Positions 40,028-50,137 of a DNA stretch of 64,000 bases are shown here, piece by piece. The position numbers were made by a program, and so were the translations under genes. The stretch comes from Inhella gelatinilytica (GTDB taxonomy: Bacteria > Pseudomonadota > Gammaproteobacteria > Burkholderiales > Burkholderiaceae_C). The notes under the pieces were generated by a model. That model had not been told where the DNA came from. It saw only the letters and a list, made by a program, of their open reading frames with translations, and did no database searches. The stretch lies in assembly GCF_016093295.1 (NCBI RefSeq), contig NZ_JAEDAL010000008.1:1-64000 (forward strand), written 5' to 3'. How positions within the stretch are numbered: position 1 is the first letter of the stretch; every line of letters begins with the position of its first letter.

Positions 40028-40786
40028 TCAGCGGCGGGTCACCGACCCACTGCCCGCAATGCTCTGACTGACTTCGGCTGTCCCGCTGTAGACCACGCTG
40101 CCACTGCCGGCGATCGACACCTTCAAGGTCTTGTTCGCTTGAACGTTCACATCCCCGCTGCCAGCGATGGACACTTTCACCGCGTCGGCCGCCAACTGGT
40201 CGGCGACCACATCCCCACTGCCCGCCACCGACACCTGAGCCTCCTTGGCGCGCCCCCCGACGTGCACATCCCCCGTGCCGGAGACGTTCATCTGCACCGA
40301 GCCCGCCTCCAATTGCGGCGCTTTCACCGTGCCGGAACCCGCCACACTGATCTTCAGCGCCTCCGTTTTAAAGGCTTGCACGTCGGCGGAGCCGGAGCCT
40401 GCAACAGCCAGCGCCCGCAATTCCGGCAGGTCCACTTCAATCCGCAGGGGCTGGCGCGATTGCACGGTGTAGCCCCGCTTGACCTTGATTTCGAGCGTGC
40501 GGCCCTTGGCGCCATTCACCACTTGCGTTTCGACATACGGCAGGAGGTTGCCATCCGCCTCCAATTCCACCCGAGAGGCGCCCGCCTGACGCACTTTGAG
40601 CTCGACACCCCCCGAAACGGCGATGGCATCAAACCCAGTGAGCGCCCGTGCTTCGCGCTTGACCTGACCGTCCCCCCGCACCACGGTGCCGTCGCCGGTT
40701 TGAAATGTCCACGCCACCGCCGCCGCACTTCCCACGAGGGCGGCTGCGGCAACTGAACTCAAGAAAAGACGGCGGGCGAAGGTCAT
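40028..40786 (-). CDS. DUF2807 (GIN-domain) exported protein
   Basis: This 252-residue protein has a signal sequence (RRLFLSSVAAAALVGSAAAVA), then GFDAIAVSGGVELKVRQAG and a repeated beta-helix. At least seven units of the form (V/I)AGSG-x-V or VSGTG-x-V follow at short spacing, typical of the DUF2807 head domain. Such proteins are predicted to be surface or periplasmic beta-helices with unknown ligand. The start at 40786 has a GGAG 6 bp upstream and is preferred to 40798. Confidence 0.85.
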   Translation of the reverse strand: MTFARRLFLSSVAAAALVGSAAAVAWTFQTGDGTVVRGDGQVKREARALTGFDAIAVSGGVELKVRQAGASRVELEADGNLLPYVETQVVNGAKGRTLEIKVKRGYTVQSRQPLRIEVDLPELRALAVAGSGSADVQAFKTEALKISVAGSGTVKAPQLEAGSVQMNVSGTGDVHVGGRAKEAQVSVAGSGDVVADQLAADAVKVSIAGSGDVNVQANKTLKVSIAGSGSVVYSGTAEVSQSIAGSGSVTRR

Positions 40787-40935
40787 GAGAAGCTCCATCA
40801 GGTTGTTGATGGGGGCATCCTCGCTTCGCCATCGGGGGAGGCCAAGGGGCTCGCGACCAGTCGATGCTGCGCGCGGATGAAACGCCAATTTGGTCGACGA
40901 ACGGGGAGCCCCGCCCCAAGACGCGGGGCACCGGC

Positions 40936-41283
40936 TCAGTGCGACGCCGTTTTGGCCGACTTTTTGGGCGCGGGCTCTTCTTCCTCGTCCGCCTTGGGCT
41001 TCTTCGGTTCCGCCTTTGGAACCACCGGGGCGACCCCTTCCAGCTTGTTCTCCCGCATGTACTCGTCCATCTCCCGCCAGCCGGTGTAGACCGCCGCTTT
41101 GTTGGCCTTGGGGTTCAAGGTGTAGCAGTCTTCGATGGCGCGCATGGCATGCCGGCATGCCGACCCAATGGCCTTGCCTTCGGCCTCTTTGGCGGCCGCC
41201 ACTTTGGCGGGATCCTCAATGCCGAGTTGCTCACAGGCCGTGAGCAGCGCCAGCACAGGAACAAGTCGAAACAGAGCACGCAT
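40936..41283 (-). CDS. hypothetical lipoprotein with charged C-terminal tail
   Basis: This 115-residue protein has a lipoprotein signal (VLALLTAC, Cys17). The mature region has two further Cys (SACRHAM, EDCYTL) that could form a disulfide, a helical part, and a Lys/Glu/Pro-rich tail (KKPKADEEEEPAPKK). No known domain was recognised. It lies just upstream of the DUF2807 gene on the same strand. Confidence 0.72.
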   Translation of the reverse strand: MRALFRLVPVLALLTACEQLGIEDPAKVAAAKEAEGKAIGSACRHAMRAIEDCYTLNPKANKAAVYTGWREMDEYMRENKLEGVAPVVPKAEPKKPKADEEEEPAPKKSAKTASH

Positions 41284-41354
41284 GAACGGTTTTCGTCGCT
41301 TGAACGCGCAGCTTGAGCGGGAACAGCCCCGGTTTTAACGGACTTTCTTCCGCT

Positions 41355-42206
41355 TCAGCGGTCTGCCGCCATGGCGAGCAGCCGCGCCACGCGCTCTTCG
41401 GTCTGGGGGTGGGTGCTGAACAAACCGCGCAGTCCGCCGCCCGACAGCGGGTTCATGATCATCATTTGCGCGGTTTCCGGATGGGCCTCGGCGGCGGCCA
41501 GCGGAATGCGCCCTTGGGCGTACTGCTGGATGCGCTCCAACGCACTGGCCAGCGCTCGCGGGTCGCCGCTGATCTCAGCCCCACGGCGGTCCGCCTCAAA
41601 CTCGCGCGCCCGGCTGATGGCCATTTGAATCAAGCTGGCCGCCAGCGGCGCCAGAATCGCAACCGCCAGTCCGACCAAGGGATTGGCCGGCCGCCCCTCG
41701 GAGTCCCTGCCGCCAAACAGCATGCCAAAGTTAGCCAGCGCAGAAATGGCGCCAGCCATGGTGGCGCTGATGGTGGAAATGAGGATGTCCCGATGTTGAA
41801 CGTGGGCCAATTCATGGGCCATCACCCCCCGCAGTTCGCGCTCCGACAGCAAGCGCAAGATCCCCGTCGTGGCCGCTACTGCCGCGTGGTCGGGGTTGCG
41901 CCCCGTGGCAAACGCGTTGGGCGCCGCCTCATCGATCAAATACACGCGCGGCATCGGCAGGTCCGCCTTGGCCGCGAGCTCCTGAACCATCGCATAGAGG
42001 CGGGGGGCCGTCTGGGCATCGACCTCCTGCGCGTTGTACATCTTCAGCACCATTTGGTCTGAGAACCAGTAGCTGAAGAAGTTCATGCCCAGTGCGAAAA
42101 GCAGCGCCAGCATCATGCCGGTCTGCCCACCAAGCAAGCGCCCGCACACCATGAACAAGGCCGTGATGGCGGCCATCAAAACCGCGGTTTTGAACAAATT
42201 GAACAT
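41355..42206 (-). CDS. htpX: membrane zinc metalloprotease HtpX
   Basis: This 283-residue protein has N-terminal transmembrane helices, the zinc motif [10 protein letters not shown] (HExxH) and a later FEADRRG supplying the third ligand. Two more hydrophobic segments lie between them. HtpX degrades misfolded membrane proteins with FtsH. The start at 42206 (MFNLFKTAV) matches family beginnings; the longer reading to 42233 is less likely. Confidence 0.94.
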   Translation of the reverse strand: MFNLFKTAVLMAAITALFMVCGRLLGGQTGMMLALLFALGMNFFSYWFSDQMVLKMYNAQEVDAQTAPRLYAMVQELAAKADLPMPRVYLIDEAAPNAFATGRNPDHAAVAATTGILRLLSERELRGVMAHELAHVQHRDILISTISATMAGAISALANFGMLFGGRDSEGRPANPLVGLAVAILAPLAASLIQMAISRAREFEADRRGAEISGDPRALASALERIQQYAQGRIPLAAAEAHPETAQMMIMNPLSGGGLRGLFSTHPQTEERVARLLAMAADR

Positions 42207-42273
42207 GACTGCTGCGCCTCCTAGCGAGCCCAAAGGAACGGTGCGTCCCCAGTTGGGGGCAACTCTCGCATCA

Positions 42274-43233
42274 TCAAGCCTCGGGCGGTTGGGAATCGAG
42301 CGGCTCCCCCAAAACCAGCCCGAGACTGGTGGCCTGGAGCGCGGCGGGACCCCGGCGGCCGCCAGGGCGTTGCAATTCGGTCAGCACCACGCTGCCGTCG
42401 CCGCAGGCAATTTCGGGGCCCTCAGCATGCAGGGCCAGCACCGTTCCCGGCGCCCCCTGACCGGATTCAACCCGGACGCGCCATACTTTGAAGCCCGCCC
42501 CGCGCCACGCAGCCTGCCCGCCCGGAAACGGGTCAAAGGCCCGCAGCCGACGTTCAATCTCTGCAGCCGGACGCTGCCAATCGATCCAGGCTTCCCGTTT
42601 GTCAATCTTGGCGGCATAGGTCACCCCTTGCTCGGGCTGGGGCTCAAGCGGCAAGGTGGGCCACCGCTCCAAAGCCTGGACGACCAGCCGCGCGCCCTGC
42701 GCTGCCAGCCGGTCGTGCAGGCTCGCCGCCGTTTCGTCCGTCGCCAAGGGCAAGGCTTCCACCCACCGCATGGCGCCGGTATCCAACCCCGCATCCATCT
42801 GCATGAGGGTGACGCCCGTCTGCGCGTCGCCGGCCTCGATGCAGCGCTGGATGGGAGCCGCCCCGCGCCAGCGCGGCAGCAGCGAGGCATGGATATTGAG
42901 GCACCCCTGGGGCGGCAAGTCCAGCACCCATTGCGGCAGGATCAGCCCGTAGGCGGCCACCACCATCAGTTCCGGCGCCCAACTTTGCAGTTGGGCCCGA
43001 GCCGCCTGGGCATCCGCAGCAAAGCGACCATCCAAGCGCAAGCTCTGAGGCTGCGCAACCGCAATGCCTGCCGCCAGCGCCCGCTGCTTGACCGGCGAGG
43101 CCTGCAGCTTCATACCGCGGCCTGCGGGGCGATCGGGCTGCGTGAGCACGCCCACCACCTTGTGGCCGGCCAGCACCAGCGCATCCAGCGCCTGCGCCGC
43201 GAACTCCGGCGTGCCCGCAAACACCAACCGCAT
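42274..43233 (-). CDS. fmt: methionyl-tRNA formyltransferase
   Basis: This 319-residue enzyme formylates Met on initiator tRNA. It starts [19 protein letters not shown] and contains the formyl-folate site and catalytic region [18 protein letters not shown], then the C-terminal tRNA-binding domain. It overlaps the upstream def by the ATGA arrangement, so formylation and deformylation genes are coupled. An initiator-tRNA fragment occurs at 54765, but that is unrelated in position. Confidence 0.96.
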   Translation of the reverse strand: MRLVFAGTPEFAAQALDALVLAGHKVVGVLTQPDRPAGRGMKLQASPVKQRALAAGIAVAQPQSLRLDGRFAADAQAARAQLQSWAPELMVVAAYGLILPQWVLDLPPQGCLNIHASLLPRWRGAAPIQRCIEAGDAQTGVTLMQMDAGLDTGAMRWVEALPLATDETAASLHDRLAAQGARLVVQALERWPTLPLEPQPEQGVTYAAKIDKREAWIDWQRPAAEIERRLRAFDPFPGGQAAWRGAGFKVWRVRVESGQGAPGTVLALHAEGPEIACGDGSVVLTELQRPGGRRGPAALQATSLGLVLGEPLDSQPPEA

Positions 43234-43766
43234 CAGAAACCCCGGCGGGCCGGGACATGCTGCTGCTCTTCTCGGGCCCGTTTTTGCAGCTTGCTTTTGA
43301 TGCGGTCCCGTTTCAGCGGGCTCAGGTACTCCACAAAAACCTTGCCCATCAAGTGATCCAGCTCGTGCTGAACGCAAACCGCCAGCAAGCCCTCGGCCTC
43401 AAACTCATAGGCTTGCCCACTGCGGTCCAGTGCGCGCACCTTCACTTTCTTGTGCCGGCGCACCTTGTCGTAGGTTTGAGGCACCGACAAGCAGCCCTCC
43501 TCACCCTCCGCCATGTCCGCGCTGGCTTCAATGATCTCGGGGTTGATCATCACGCGGGGTTGGTTGCGCTCTTCCGAGGTGTCCATCACCACCACCCGTT
43601 GGTGCACGTCGACCTGGGTTGCCGCCAAGCCCACCCCCTCCGCCGCATACATCGTCGCCAGCATGTCGTCGACCAACTGGACGATGTTCGCGTCCACCGA
43701 CTCCACCGGGCGGGCCACGGTGTGCAAGCGGGGATCGGGATAACGCAAGATGTTCAAGAGTGCCAT
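43233..43766 (-). CDS. def: peptide deformylase
   Basis: This 177-residue metalloenzyme removes the formyl group from new proteins. All three motifs are present: [16 protein letters not shown] with the metal-binding Cys, and QHELDHLMG with the HExxH ligands. The start at 43766 ([14 protein letters not shown]) is the family start. It overlaps fmt by 1 bp and is divergent from the LysM protein gene. Confidence 0.97.
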   Translation of the reverse strand: MALLNILRYPDPRLHTVARPVESVDANIVQLVDDMLATMYAAEGVGLAATQVDVHQRVVVMDTSEERNQPRVMINPEIIEASADMAEGEEGCLSVPQTYDKVRRHKKVKVRALDRSGQAYEFEAEGLLAVCVQHELDHLMGKVFVEYLSPLKRDRIKSKLQKRAREEQQHVPARRGF

Positions 43767-43975
43767 GGACGTGTCGGAATGTTTCGCCAAGAGAGCGGTT
43801 GTGGGGCAGCCGCAACGCCGCAGGGAAAGCCCGCAAGGACTCGCCGCGTTCAGAAGCGCTGCAAAGGGCAACGAAACCGGCAGAATGCCAAGCAGCCGCA
43901 GAGTTGGAATTGTCGCCCAGCCCTGCTGACCTTGCTGGTGACCGGCCTTGGGCCGCCACTCAACGGGAGAGCCCC

Positions 43976-45118
43976 TTGAAATACCGTCAAAAGACCTGGA
44001 TCGCGTCCGCCCTGTTGGGTACCTTGGCGCAAACCGCCCTGGCCGCCTCCTACCCTGTCACCACGGAGCAGCAATCTCGCGCCGAGCAGGTCGCACAAAA
44101 AGGGGTGGCGCTGGCCGACTTGGCCCCCAATGCGCCCGAGCGCCATGTGGTCAAAGCGGGGGACACCCTGTGGGGCATCTCGTCCTTGTTTTTGACCAGC
44201 CCCTGGCGGTGGCCTGAGTTGTGGGGCATGAACAAGACGCAGATTGCCAACCCGCACTTGATCTACCCCGGTCAAACCTTGGTGCTGGTCCGGCAAGACG
44301 GGCGCGCCCTGTTGCAAGTCGATGGAGCCGCTGCGCCCTCCGGCGATGAACGCCTGGCACCCCGTGTGCGGATCGCCGATCTGCCCGACAACGCAATCGC
44401 AGCAATTCCGCAGCATCTGATTGAACCCTTCCTGAATGAAGCCGTGGTGCTGGACGGCGATGAGTTCGCAGCCGCGCCACGGGTGGTGGCCACACAGGAA
44501 GGCCGCGTCATGGTGTCCCAGGGGGAAACCGCCTATGTTCGGGGCTTGCAGTCCAAGGCCGATACCTATCGGTTGTTCCGCAGCGGCAAACCCTTGCGTG
44601 ATCCGGACACCGGCACGGTGCTGGGCTACGAGTCGGCGTTCGTGGGCACGGCGGACGTCACCCGCCCCGCCGGCCAGGCACAGGTGGACGGCAGCACGCT
44701 GGAGGTCCCCGCAACCATCCGCATTCGCCACATCCGCCAAGAAGTGGGCGTGGGTGACCGGCTCGCGCCACTGCCGGCTCGCCAGTACTCCCGCTACGTT
44801 CCCCATCACCCCGACAAGCGACTGGATGGCCGCATCATCTCGGTGTACGGGGACGCCATCACGGCCGGCCAGAACCAGATCGTGGCCCTCAACCGCGGCA
44901 GTGCCGATGGGCTGTCGCGGGGCCATGTGCTCAGCTTGTGGCGCGCGGGCCGGGTGGTCAAGGACCGCACGGACGAGCGCAATGACAACCTGCGCTTGCC
45001 CGATGAGGCACATGGCACGCTCTTTGTCTTCCAAACCTTTAAGCGCGTGGCCTATGCCCTGGTCATTTCGGTCCAAGAACCCGTGAGCGCCGGAGATCGA
45101 TTCAGTTCCCCGCAATGA
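43976..45118 (+). CDS. LysM-domain exported protein
   Basis: This 380-residue protein has a signal sequence ([22 protein letters not shown]) and one LysM domain ([30 protein letters not shown]...[11 protein letters not shown]) that binds peptidoglycan. A long C-terminal part follows, found with this domain next to dprA in beta-proteobacteria. No ATG precedes the signal; a TTG at 43976 with GGGAGA just before it is the most likely start. It overlaps dprA by 4 bp. Confidence 0.88.
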   Translation: MKYRQKTWIASALLGTLAQTALAASYPVTTEQQSRAEQVAQKGVALADLAPNAPERHVVKAGDTLWGISSLFLTSPWRWPELWGMNKTQIANPHLIYPGQTLVLVRQDGRALLQVDGAAAPSGDERLAPRVRIADLPDNAIAAIPQHLIEPFLNEAVVLDGDEFAAAPRVVATQEGRVMVSQGETAYVRGLQSKADTYRLFRSGKPLRDPDTGTVLGYESAFVGTADVTRPAGQAQVDGSTLEVPATIRIRHIRQEVGVGDRLAPLPARQYSRYVPHHPDKRLDGRIISVYGDAITAGQNQIVALNRGSADGLSRGHVLSLWRAGRVVKDRTDERNDNLRLPDEAHGTLFVFQTFKRVAYALVISVQEPVSAGDRFSSPQ

Positions 45119-46188
45119 CGCCGCCAGGGCACCCGCCTCGGTCTGACGCCGTCGCGTGGCTGCGCCTGACGCTGTCGCAGAGTCGAGCGCAGGCACGCCG
45201 CTCACTGGCCGCGCACGGCTCGGACCCCGAGGCGGCCGCGGCCGCCTTGGGGCCACTGTCAGCCGATGCACAAGACCGCCTGTCCCGTAGCCGGAACTGG
45301 CTCGAAGGGGGCCCCAACCGCAGCGTGTTGACGTTGGCCGACGCCGACTACCCCTCCGCGCTGCTGCACAGCCCGGACCCGCCGCTGGCCTTGTTTCTGG
45401 AAGGCCGGAGAGACCAACTCCATCAACCGGGTTTTGCGATCGTCGGCAGCCGTCACCCCACCGCCGCGGGTCTCGAGACGGCCCGTGAGTACGCTGAGTG
45501 GGCGGCAGGCGCAGGATGGGCGGTGGTGTCCGGCTTGGCCTTGGGCATCGATGGTGCGGCCCACAGCGGCGCGCTCAAGTCCGGTGTGACTTGGGCGGTG
45601 CTGGGAACCGGGCTGGATCAAATCTATCCACCCCGACACCGCGCCTTGGCCGCCCGCATCGCCGAGCACGGCCTCCTGATCAGTGAGCATCCGCCCGGTA
45701 CACCGCCCATACCGGCTCACTTCCCGGTGCGCAATCGCATCATTGCAGGCCTCAGTCAAGCCTGCCTGGTGGTGGAGGCCGCCCTGAAGTCAGGCTCGTT
45801 GGTCACCGCCCGCTTGGCCTCCGAGGCCAACCGCGAGGTGTTTGCCATCCCCGGCTCCATCCGCTCCCTGCAATCGCAGGGCTGCCATTGGCTCATCCAA
45901 CAAGGCGCCAAGCTGGTGCAATGCCCACAAGACATTCTGGATGAAATGCCATCCCCCCAAACCGTGATGCCCTCCGCCTTGCCCGTCGACGCCCCGGTGC
46001 TTGGCTCCGGCCCCGCCTCCGACCCAGTCGTTGTCGCCCTGGGCGTGGACGAACTCGGATTCGATGCGTTGCACGCCCGCCTCGGGGGCTCGGTCCCCGA
46101 ACTGTTGGGGCGCTTGCTCAGCTTGGAACTCGAGGGCCGCATTCAACGACTCCCCGGCGATCGATTTCGGCGCCTTGCACGCGCCTGA
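45115..46188 (+). CDS. dprA: DNA-processing protein DprA
   Basis: This 357-residue protein loads RecA on incoming single-stranded DNA during natural transformation. It has the Rossmann-like core with GFAIVGSRHPTAAG, VVSGLALGIDGAAHSGAL, PARHFPVRNRIIAGLS-type residues (PAHFPVRNRIIAGLS) and SGSLVTARLA. A C-terminal winged-helix-like region is present. It overlaps the LysM gene by 4 bp. Its presence suggests competence genes but does not show the organism is transformable. Confidence 0.95.
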   Translation: MTPPGHPPRSDAVAWLRLTLSQSRAQARRSLAAHGSDPEAAAAALGPLSADAQDRLSRSRNWLEGGPNRSVLTLADADYPSALLHSPDPPLALFLEGRRDQLHQPGFAIVGSRHPTAAGLETAREYAEWAAGAGWAVVSGLALGIDGAAHSGALKSGVTWAVLGTGLDQIYPPRHRALAARIAEHGLLISEHPPGTPPIPAHFPVRNRIIAGLSQACLVVEAALKSGSLVTARLASEANREVFAIPGSIRSLQSQGCHWLIQQGAKLVQCPQDILDEMPSPQTVMPSALPVDAPVLGSGPASDPVVVALGVDELGFDALHARLGGSVPELLGRLLSLELEGRIQRLPGDRFRRLARA

Positions 46189-46252
46189 GACGGGGAATTC
46201 CCCCTCAATCCCAGGCGCTGTAGGCGAAGCCCGCTCGGCTATCATCATTCGC

Positions 46253-46705
46253 ATGTTTGACGTCCTCGTCTACCTCTACGAAACCTACTGGCGGCCCGAT
46301 GCCTGCCCCGAGCCGGCCCAATTGCAGCGCAAGCTCAGTGCCGTGGGGTTCGAGCAGGACGAAATCAAAGAAGCCCTGCACTGGTTGGATGGTTTGACCG
46401 CAGCCCGGCACACCGTGCACGATCCCGTGCAGTCCAGTAGCGTTCGGGTCTATACCGCCCAGGAGTGGAGCCACTTGGGCAGCGCCTGCATTGATTTCAT
46501 CAGCTTTTTGTCCAGCGCAGGGGTGTTGCGCCCGGCCATGCGCGAGTTGGTGCTTGAACGCGCGCTGGCACTCGAGGTCCAGCCCGTCCCCCTGGAGGAC
46601 CTCAAGATCATGGTCTTGATGGTGTTTTGGTGCTTGGGTGAAGAGCCCGATGCGCTCATCTTGGACGAACTCTTCGTCGATACCGAAGACCGTCAGATCC
46701 ACTGA
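46253..46705 (+). CDS. smg: Smg family protein (DUF494)
   Basis: This 150-residue protein starts MFDVLVYLYETYWRP and ends with EEPDALILDELFVDTEDRQIH, both diagnostic of Smg. It is commonly found downstream of dprA, as here. The function is unknown. The start at 46253 lies 65 bp after dprA. Confidence 0.93.
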   Translation: MFDVLVYLYETYWRPDACPEPAQLQRKLSAVGFEQDEIKEALHWLDGLTAARHTVHDPVQSSSVRVYTAQEWSHLGSACIDFISFLSSAGVLRPAMRELVLERALALEVQPVPLEDLKIMVLMVFWCLGEEPDALILDELFVDTEDRQIH

Positions 46706-46751
46706 ATCCGCAGGGCCTCCCCCAGAGGGAACGGGTAAGGGCGTTGCCCCG

Positions 46752-49055
46752 TCAGGCCTGCAGCGCTGCGGGATTGGCTTCCAGGCGCGCCAAGGCCTCT
46801 CGCGCCGCCTTGATGGTCAGCGACTCTTCTTGCACCGCCTTCATCAAACCGGCTTGCAAATAGGCCGCCAGGCGTTTTTGCGGGAACAGCACCGCCCGCC
46901 CGCTCGGGTTGACGAACAACAACAGCTGGTGCCGTGCCCCGGCCCAGGCCAACTGCACCGACTCCTCGCGCCCCCGGAACTGCAGGCGATACCAACTGCC
47001 CACGGGCAGCTCGCGCGCCCAAGCCACCATGGCCGGTGTGGGCGGCTCACCGCCTTCGCTCGCCACATCCAAGCCAGCAGTCTCGTGCCCGGAAATGTCG
47101 CGCAGCAGGTCTTCGTCGAGCTCCACGCCTTCCAACCCCGGCAGCATGGACTCCAGAGTCTGCAGGTTGTCCTTGAGTTCTTCCAGTCGATCGGGCGAAA
47201 TGGCGGGCCCCTTCGCCGTAAAGGCCGTGGCCAGCAAGTTATTCAGCGTGCGGATGTGGGCGTCCTGCTTGGCCACCGTCACCCCTGCATGGCCCATGCC
47301 TTCACGCAAGGTTTTTAGCAATTGCGGCAACCGGCGAATCACCTCGGCCCGCTCCTCTGGTGAGCCCTTGGCGCTGGCCGACCAAATCAGATCCGCCGCC
47401 GCGCGCTTCATTTGCAACGTGACCTCGGCCTGACTGCCCTCTCGTACCGCCGTCACCGCCAACACATCCGCCCAGACCTGGAACAGGAAATCGCGCAGGC
47501 GATCATCCACGTGCATGTCCGACAGCATGCGCCGCAATTCGATCGTGTATTGAATCGCCAGCGTCTCACGCTGTTCAATTTGCTGCGCCAGCGACACGCC
47601 CGCCCGGGTGTTGGGGTTTTCGTGCTGGAAGAAATTGGACAGGAAGTGTTCAAACTCGGTCAGCACCGTCTGGAACACCCGCCGACCGGTATCCGGGTAG
47701 GCCTCGACCACCTGGACCACCCGTTTGATTTCACGCTCCAACACTTCACCCGCGGCATCCGAGGCATCAAAGCCCATCACGCAGCAGCCCATACGGTCGA
47801 TGAGTTGACGCGCAGGGTGGTCCGTGGTGGCAAAGAAGTCCGGCTCGGAGATTGCCACCCGCAGCACCGGCATCTGCAAGCGCGCAAACCACACGCGCAC
47901 GGAGGCGGGCAGCCGCTCTTCCTGCAGCAGGCTTTGGAACATCATGGCCACCACTTCAATGGTGGCCCGCTCTTCGGCCGTTCCCGCCGCCTGCTTCAAG
48001 ACCTGCTTGAAGGCTTGGCTGCGCGCCCGCAACTCATCCAGTGAGCCCGCCCCTGCGTCGCTTGACGGCGCCCCCCGATTCATCGCGCCCTGCGCCCGCT
48101 GCAAGGCGGCGCCCAAACGCGGCGAAACCGGGCGATCCGCCAGGGCCGCGTGCGCGAGGGTGTCCCCCGTTTGCGGCGCGGTCGCTTCAAAAGTTGGCCC
48201 CGCCGCGGGCTGAACCTGGGCTTGCACCAACGCCTGCAACTGGGTCAGGATCATGTGGGCCTGCTCGGCCTGCGGGCTCACGCGTCGATCGCCGCCCCCT
48301 CCTCCTGCAGCCATCCCGCGACCCATGGCCACCGGCGCAGCGTGTCCGGAGCTGCTGTCGGGGCCCATCGGCGCCATCGGCCCCACGGGCTGCACGGGGG
48401 CGTTGGGCGCACGGCGAATGAAGGGGCGCAGATCCACTTCGGGCGCCACGCCCTGATCCAGCAACCACCGATTCGCCTGGTGGTAGCCCTGCCCCAGCCA
48501 GTGCGCAAACTCTTCGACCAACGCATCCTGGAGCGCTTGCCAATCGGCGGGCGTCAGCTTGGCCTCTTCCCAAGCTTCAATCCACAGCCGGGCCATGGCT
48601 TCGGGGCGCAAGTAATCGTCCGGAGCCAATTCGCCGTGCCCCTCAAGTGCCTGCATGCGCACCTGTAGATCACTCAGTTGGGCCAGCGGCTCACCGCGCA
48701 GGGTCGCCGCCAATCGAGCGCCTGAAATCTCGCGCTCGATGGTGGATTCCTCCACCAGCCCCAACCGCGACATTGATTCGGTAGCGGAGACAGGAGCCGA
48801 AGGCTGAGGTGTCCCTTTAAGCGCCTGCCGCAAGCGCACCAAGATACCCATCTGCCACTCAGCGCCGTGCTGCTGCATCGACGCCAGGGTATCCCGCCAC
48901 GCGTAGGCTTGGCGAGCGGGCGCGGGCTTGAGCAGCCGGCTTTTCAGCGCCTGCGTCAACGCCGTGGGCACCGCGGCCGATCCCTTCACCAGCGTGTCCA
49001 CATAGGCCCGGCGAGCAGCCTGGGCCAAGTCGTGGGCGGGTGGGCGGGACGTCAT
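46752..49055 (-). CDS. DUF1631 family protein
   Basis: This 767-residue protein is recognised as DUF1631 from its length and its central EVVAMMFQSLLQEERLPASVRVWFARLQMPVLRVAISEPDFFATTDHPARQLIDRMG region (about residues 360-420). The C-terminus contains VGSWYRLQFRGREESVQLAWAG and a PilZ-like fold may be present there. The function is unknown; some members are linked to c-di-GMP. The gene stands alone between smg and secF. Confidence 0.85.
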   Translation of the reverse strand: MTSRPPAHDLAQAARRAYVDTLVKGSAAVPTALTQALKSRLLKPAPARQAYAWRDTLASMQQHGAEWQMGILVRLRQALKGTPQPSAPVSATESMSRLGLVEESTIEREISGARLAATLRGEPLAQLSDLQVRMQALEGHGELAPDDYLRPEAMARLWIEAWEEAKLTPADWQALQDALVEEFAHWLGQGYHQANRWLLDQGVAPEVDLRPFIRRAPNAPVQPVGPMAPMGPDSSSGHAAPVAMGRGMAAGGGGGDRRVSPQAEQAHMILTQLQALVQAQVQPAAGPTFEATAPQTGDTLAHAALADRPVSPRLGAALQRAQGAMNRGAPSSDAGAGSLDELRARSQAFKQVLKQAAGTAEERATIEVVAMMFQSLLQEERLPASVRVWFARLQMPVLRVAISEPDFFATTDHPARQLIDRMGCCVMGFDASDAAGEVLEREIKRVVQVVEAYPDTGRRVFQTVLTEFEHFLSNFFQHENPNTRAGVSLAQQIEQRETLAIQYTIELRRMLSDMHVDDRLRDFLFQVWADVLAVTAVREGSQAEVTLQMKRAAADLIWSASAKGSPEERAEVIRRLPQLLKTLREGMGHAGVTVAKQDAHIRTLNNLLATAFTAKGPAISPDRLEELKDNLQTLESMLPGLEGVELDEDLLRDISGHETAGLDVASEGGEPPTPAMVAWARELPVGSWYRLQFRGREESVQLAWAGARHQLLLFVNPSGRAVLFPQKRLAAYLQAGLMKAVQEESLTIKAAREALARLEANPAALQA

Positions 49056-49090
49056 CGCGGCAGTATGACCAGCATATTCAGGCAGGAACC

Positions 49091-50125
49091 TTACACCACA
49101 GCGCCCGCGTGGGGGTCATCCGGGTCGTCCGTCTTGGCACTCACCTTCACCAAATCTTCGCGCTTGACGCCCAACCACATGGCAATGGCGGCCGCCACGA
49201 ACACCGACGAATAAATGCCAAACAAGATGCCGATGGTGAGCGCAACGGCGAAGTACTTCAAGGTCGGACCGCCAAAAATCAGCATGGACAACACCATCAG
49301 CTGGGTGCTTCCGTGCGTGATGACCGTCCGGCTCATGGTGGACGTGATGGCGTGATCAATGACTTCCTGCGTCGTGAGCTTGCGGTACTTGCGGAAGGCT
49401 TCGCGAACGCGGTCGAAGATGACCACCGACTCGTTCACCGAATAGCCCAGGACCGCCAACACCGCCGCCAACACCGAGAGCGAAAACTCCCACTGGAAGA
49501 ACGCGAAAAAGCCCAGGATGATGACCACGTCGTGCAGGTTGGCGATGATGCCGGCCACCGAGAACTTCCACTCGAAACGGAAGGCCAGGTAAATCATGAT
49601 GCCCACGACCGTGAAGGCCAGTGCCTTGGCTGCATCCGCGGCCAATTCGTCGCCCACCGAGGGCCCCACCACCTCGCTACGGCTGAGTTTGATGGGCTCG
49701 GCACCCTGCGCAGTCACACAGACCGTCTTGCTGATGGTCTCGCCTTGCTCACTCACGTAGCTTTTTTGCTCAATGCTCCCCTGCTCCGCCTTGCACAACA
49801 CGGCGAACACTTGACCCACCACCTCGGTCTGCTTCTGGCCTGGCCGCACCGGCAGACGCAACATCACATCGCGCGAGCTGCCGAACTTTTGCACCTGAAT
49901 CTCGCCAAAGCCCATGGGCTCGATGAGCTCACGCGTGTGCTGGACATCCGCCGGGTGCGCGTACTCCACTTCCACCACCGTCCCTCCGGTGAACTCAATG
50001 GAGTAGTTCAGCCCTTTGGTGGCCAAGAAGAAGACGGCCGCAGCAAAAGTCAAAAACGACACGACGTTGAAGATCAACGCGTGCTTCATGAACGGGATGT
50101 CCCGCTTGATTCGGAAAAATTCCAT
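49091..50125 (-). CDS. secF: protein-export membrane protein SecF
   Basis: This 344-residue membrane protein has six hydrophobic segments and the SecF N-terminus (LNYSIEFTGGTVVEVEY). Typical motifs are VGPSVGDELAADAAKAL and SVNESVVIFDRVRE. With SecD it uses the proton gradient to help translocation through SecYEG. It follows secD by 12 bp. Confidence 0.97.
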   Translation of the reverse strand: MEFFRIKRDIPFMKHALIFNVVSFLTFAAAVFFLATKGLNYSIEFTGGTVVEVEYAHPADVQHTRELIEPMGFGEIQVQKFGSSRDVMLRLPVRPGQKQTEVVGQVFAVLCKAEQGSIEQKSYVSEQGETISKTVCVTAQGAEPIKLSRSEVVGPSVGDELAADAAKALAFTVVGIMIYLAFRFEWKFSVAGIIANLHDVVIILGFFAFFQWEFSLSVLAAVLAVLGYSVNESVVIFDRVREAFRKYRKLTTQEVIDHAITSTMSRTVITHGSTQLMVLSMLIFGGPTLKYFAVALTIGILFGIYSSVFVAAAIAMWLGVKREDLVKVSAKTDDPDDPHAGAVV

Positions 50126-50137
50126 GACGCGAGTCCT

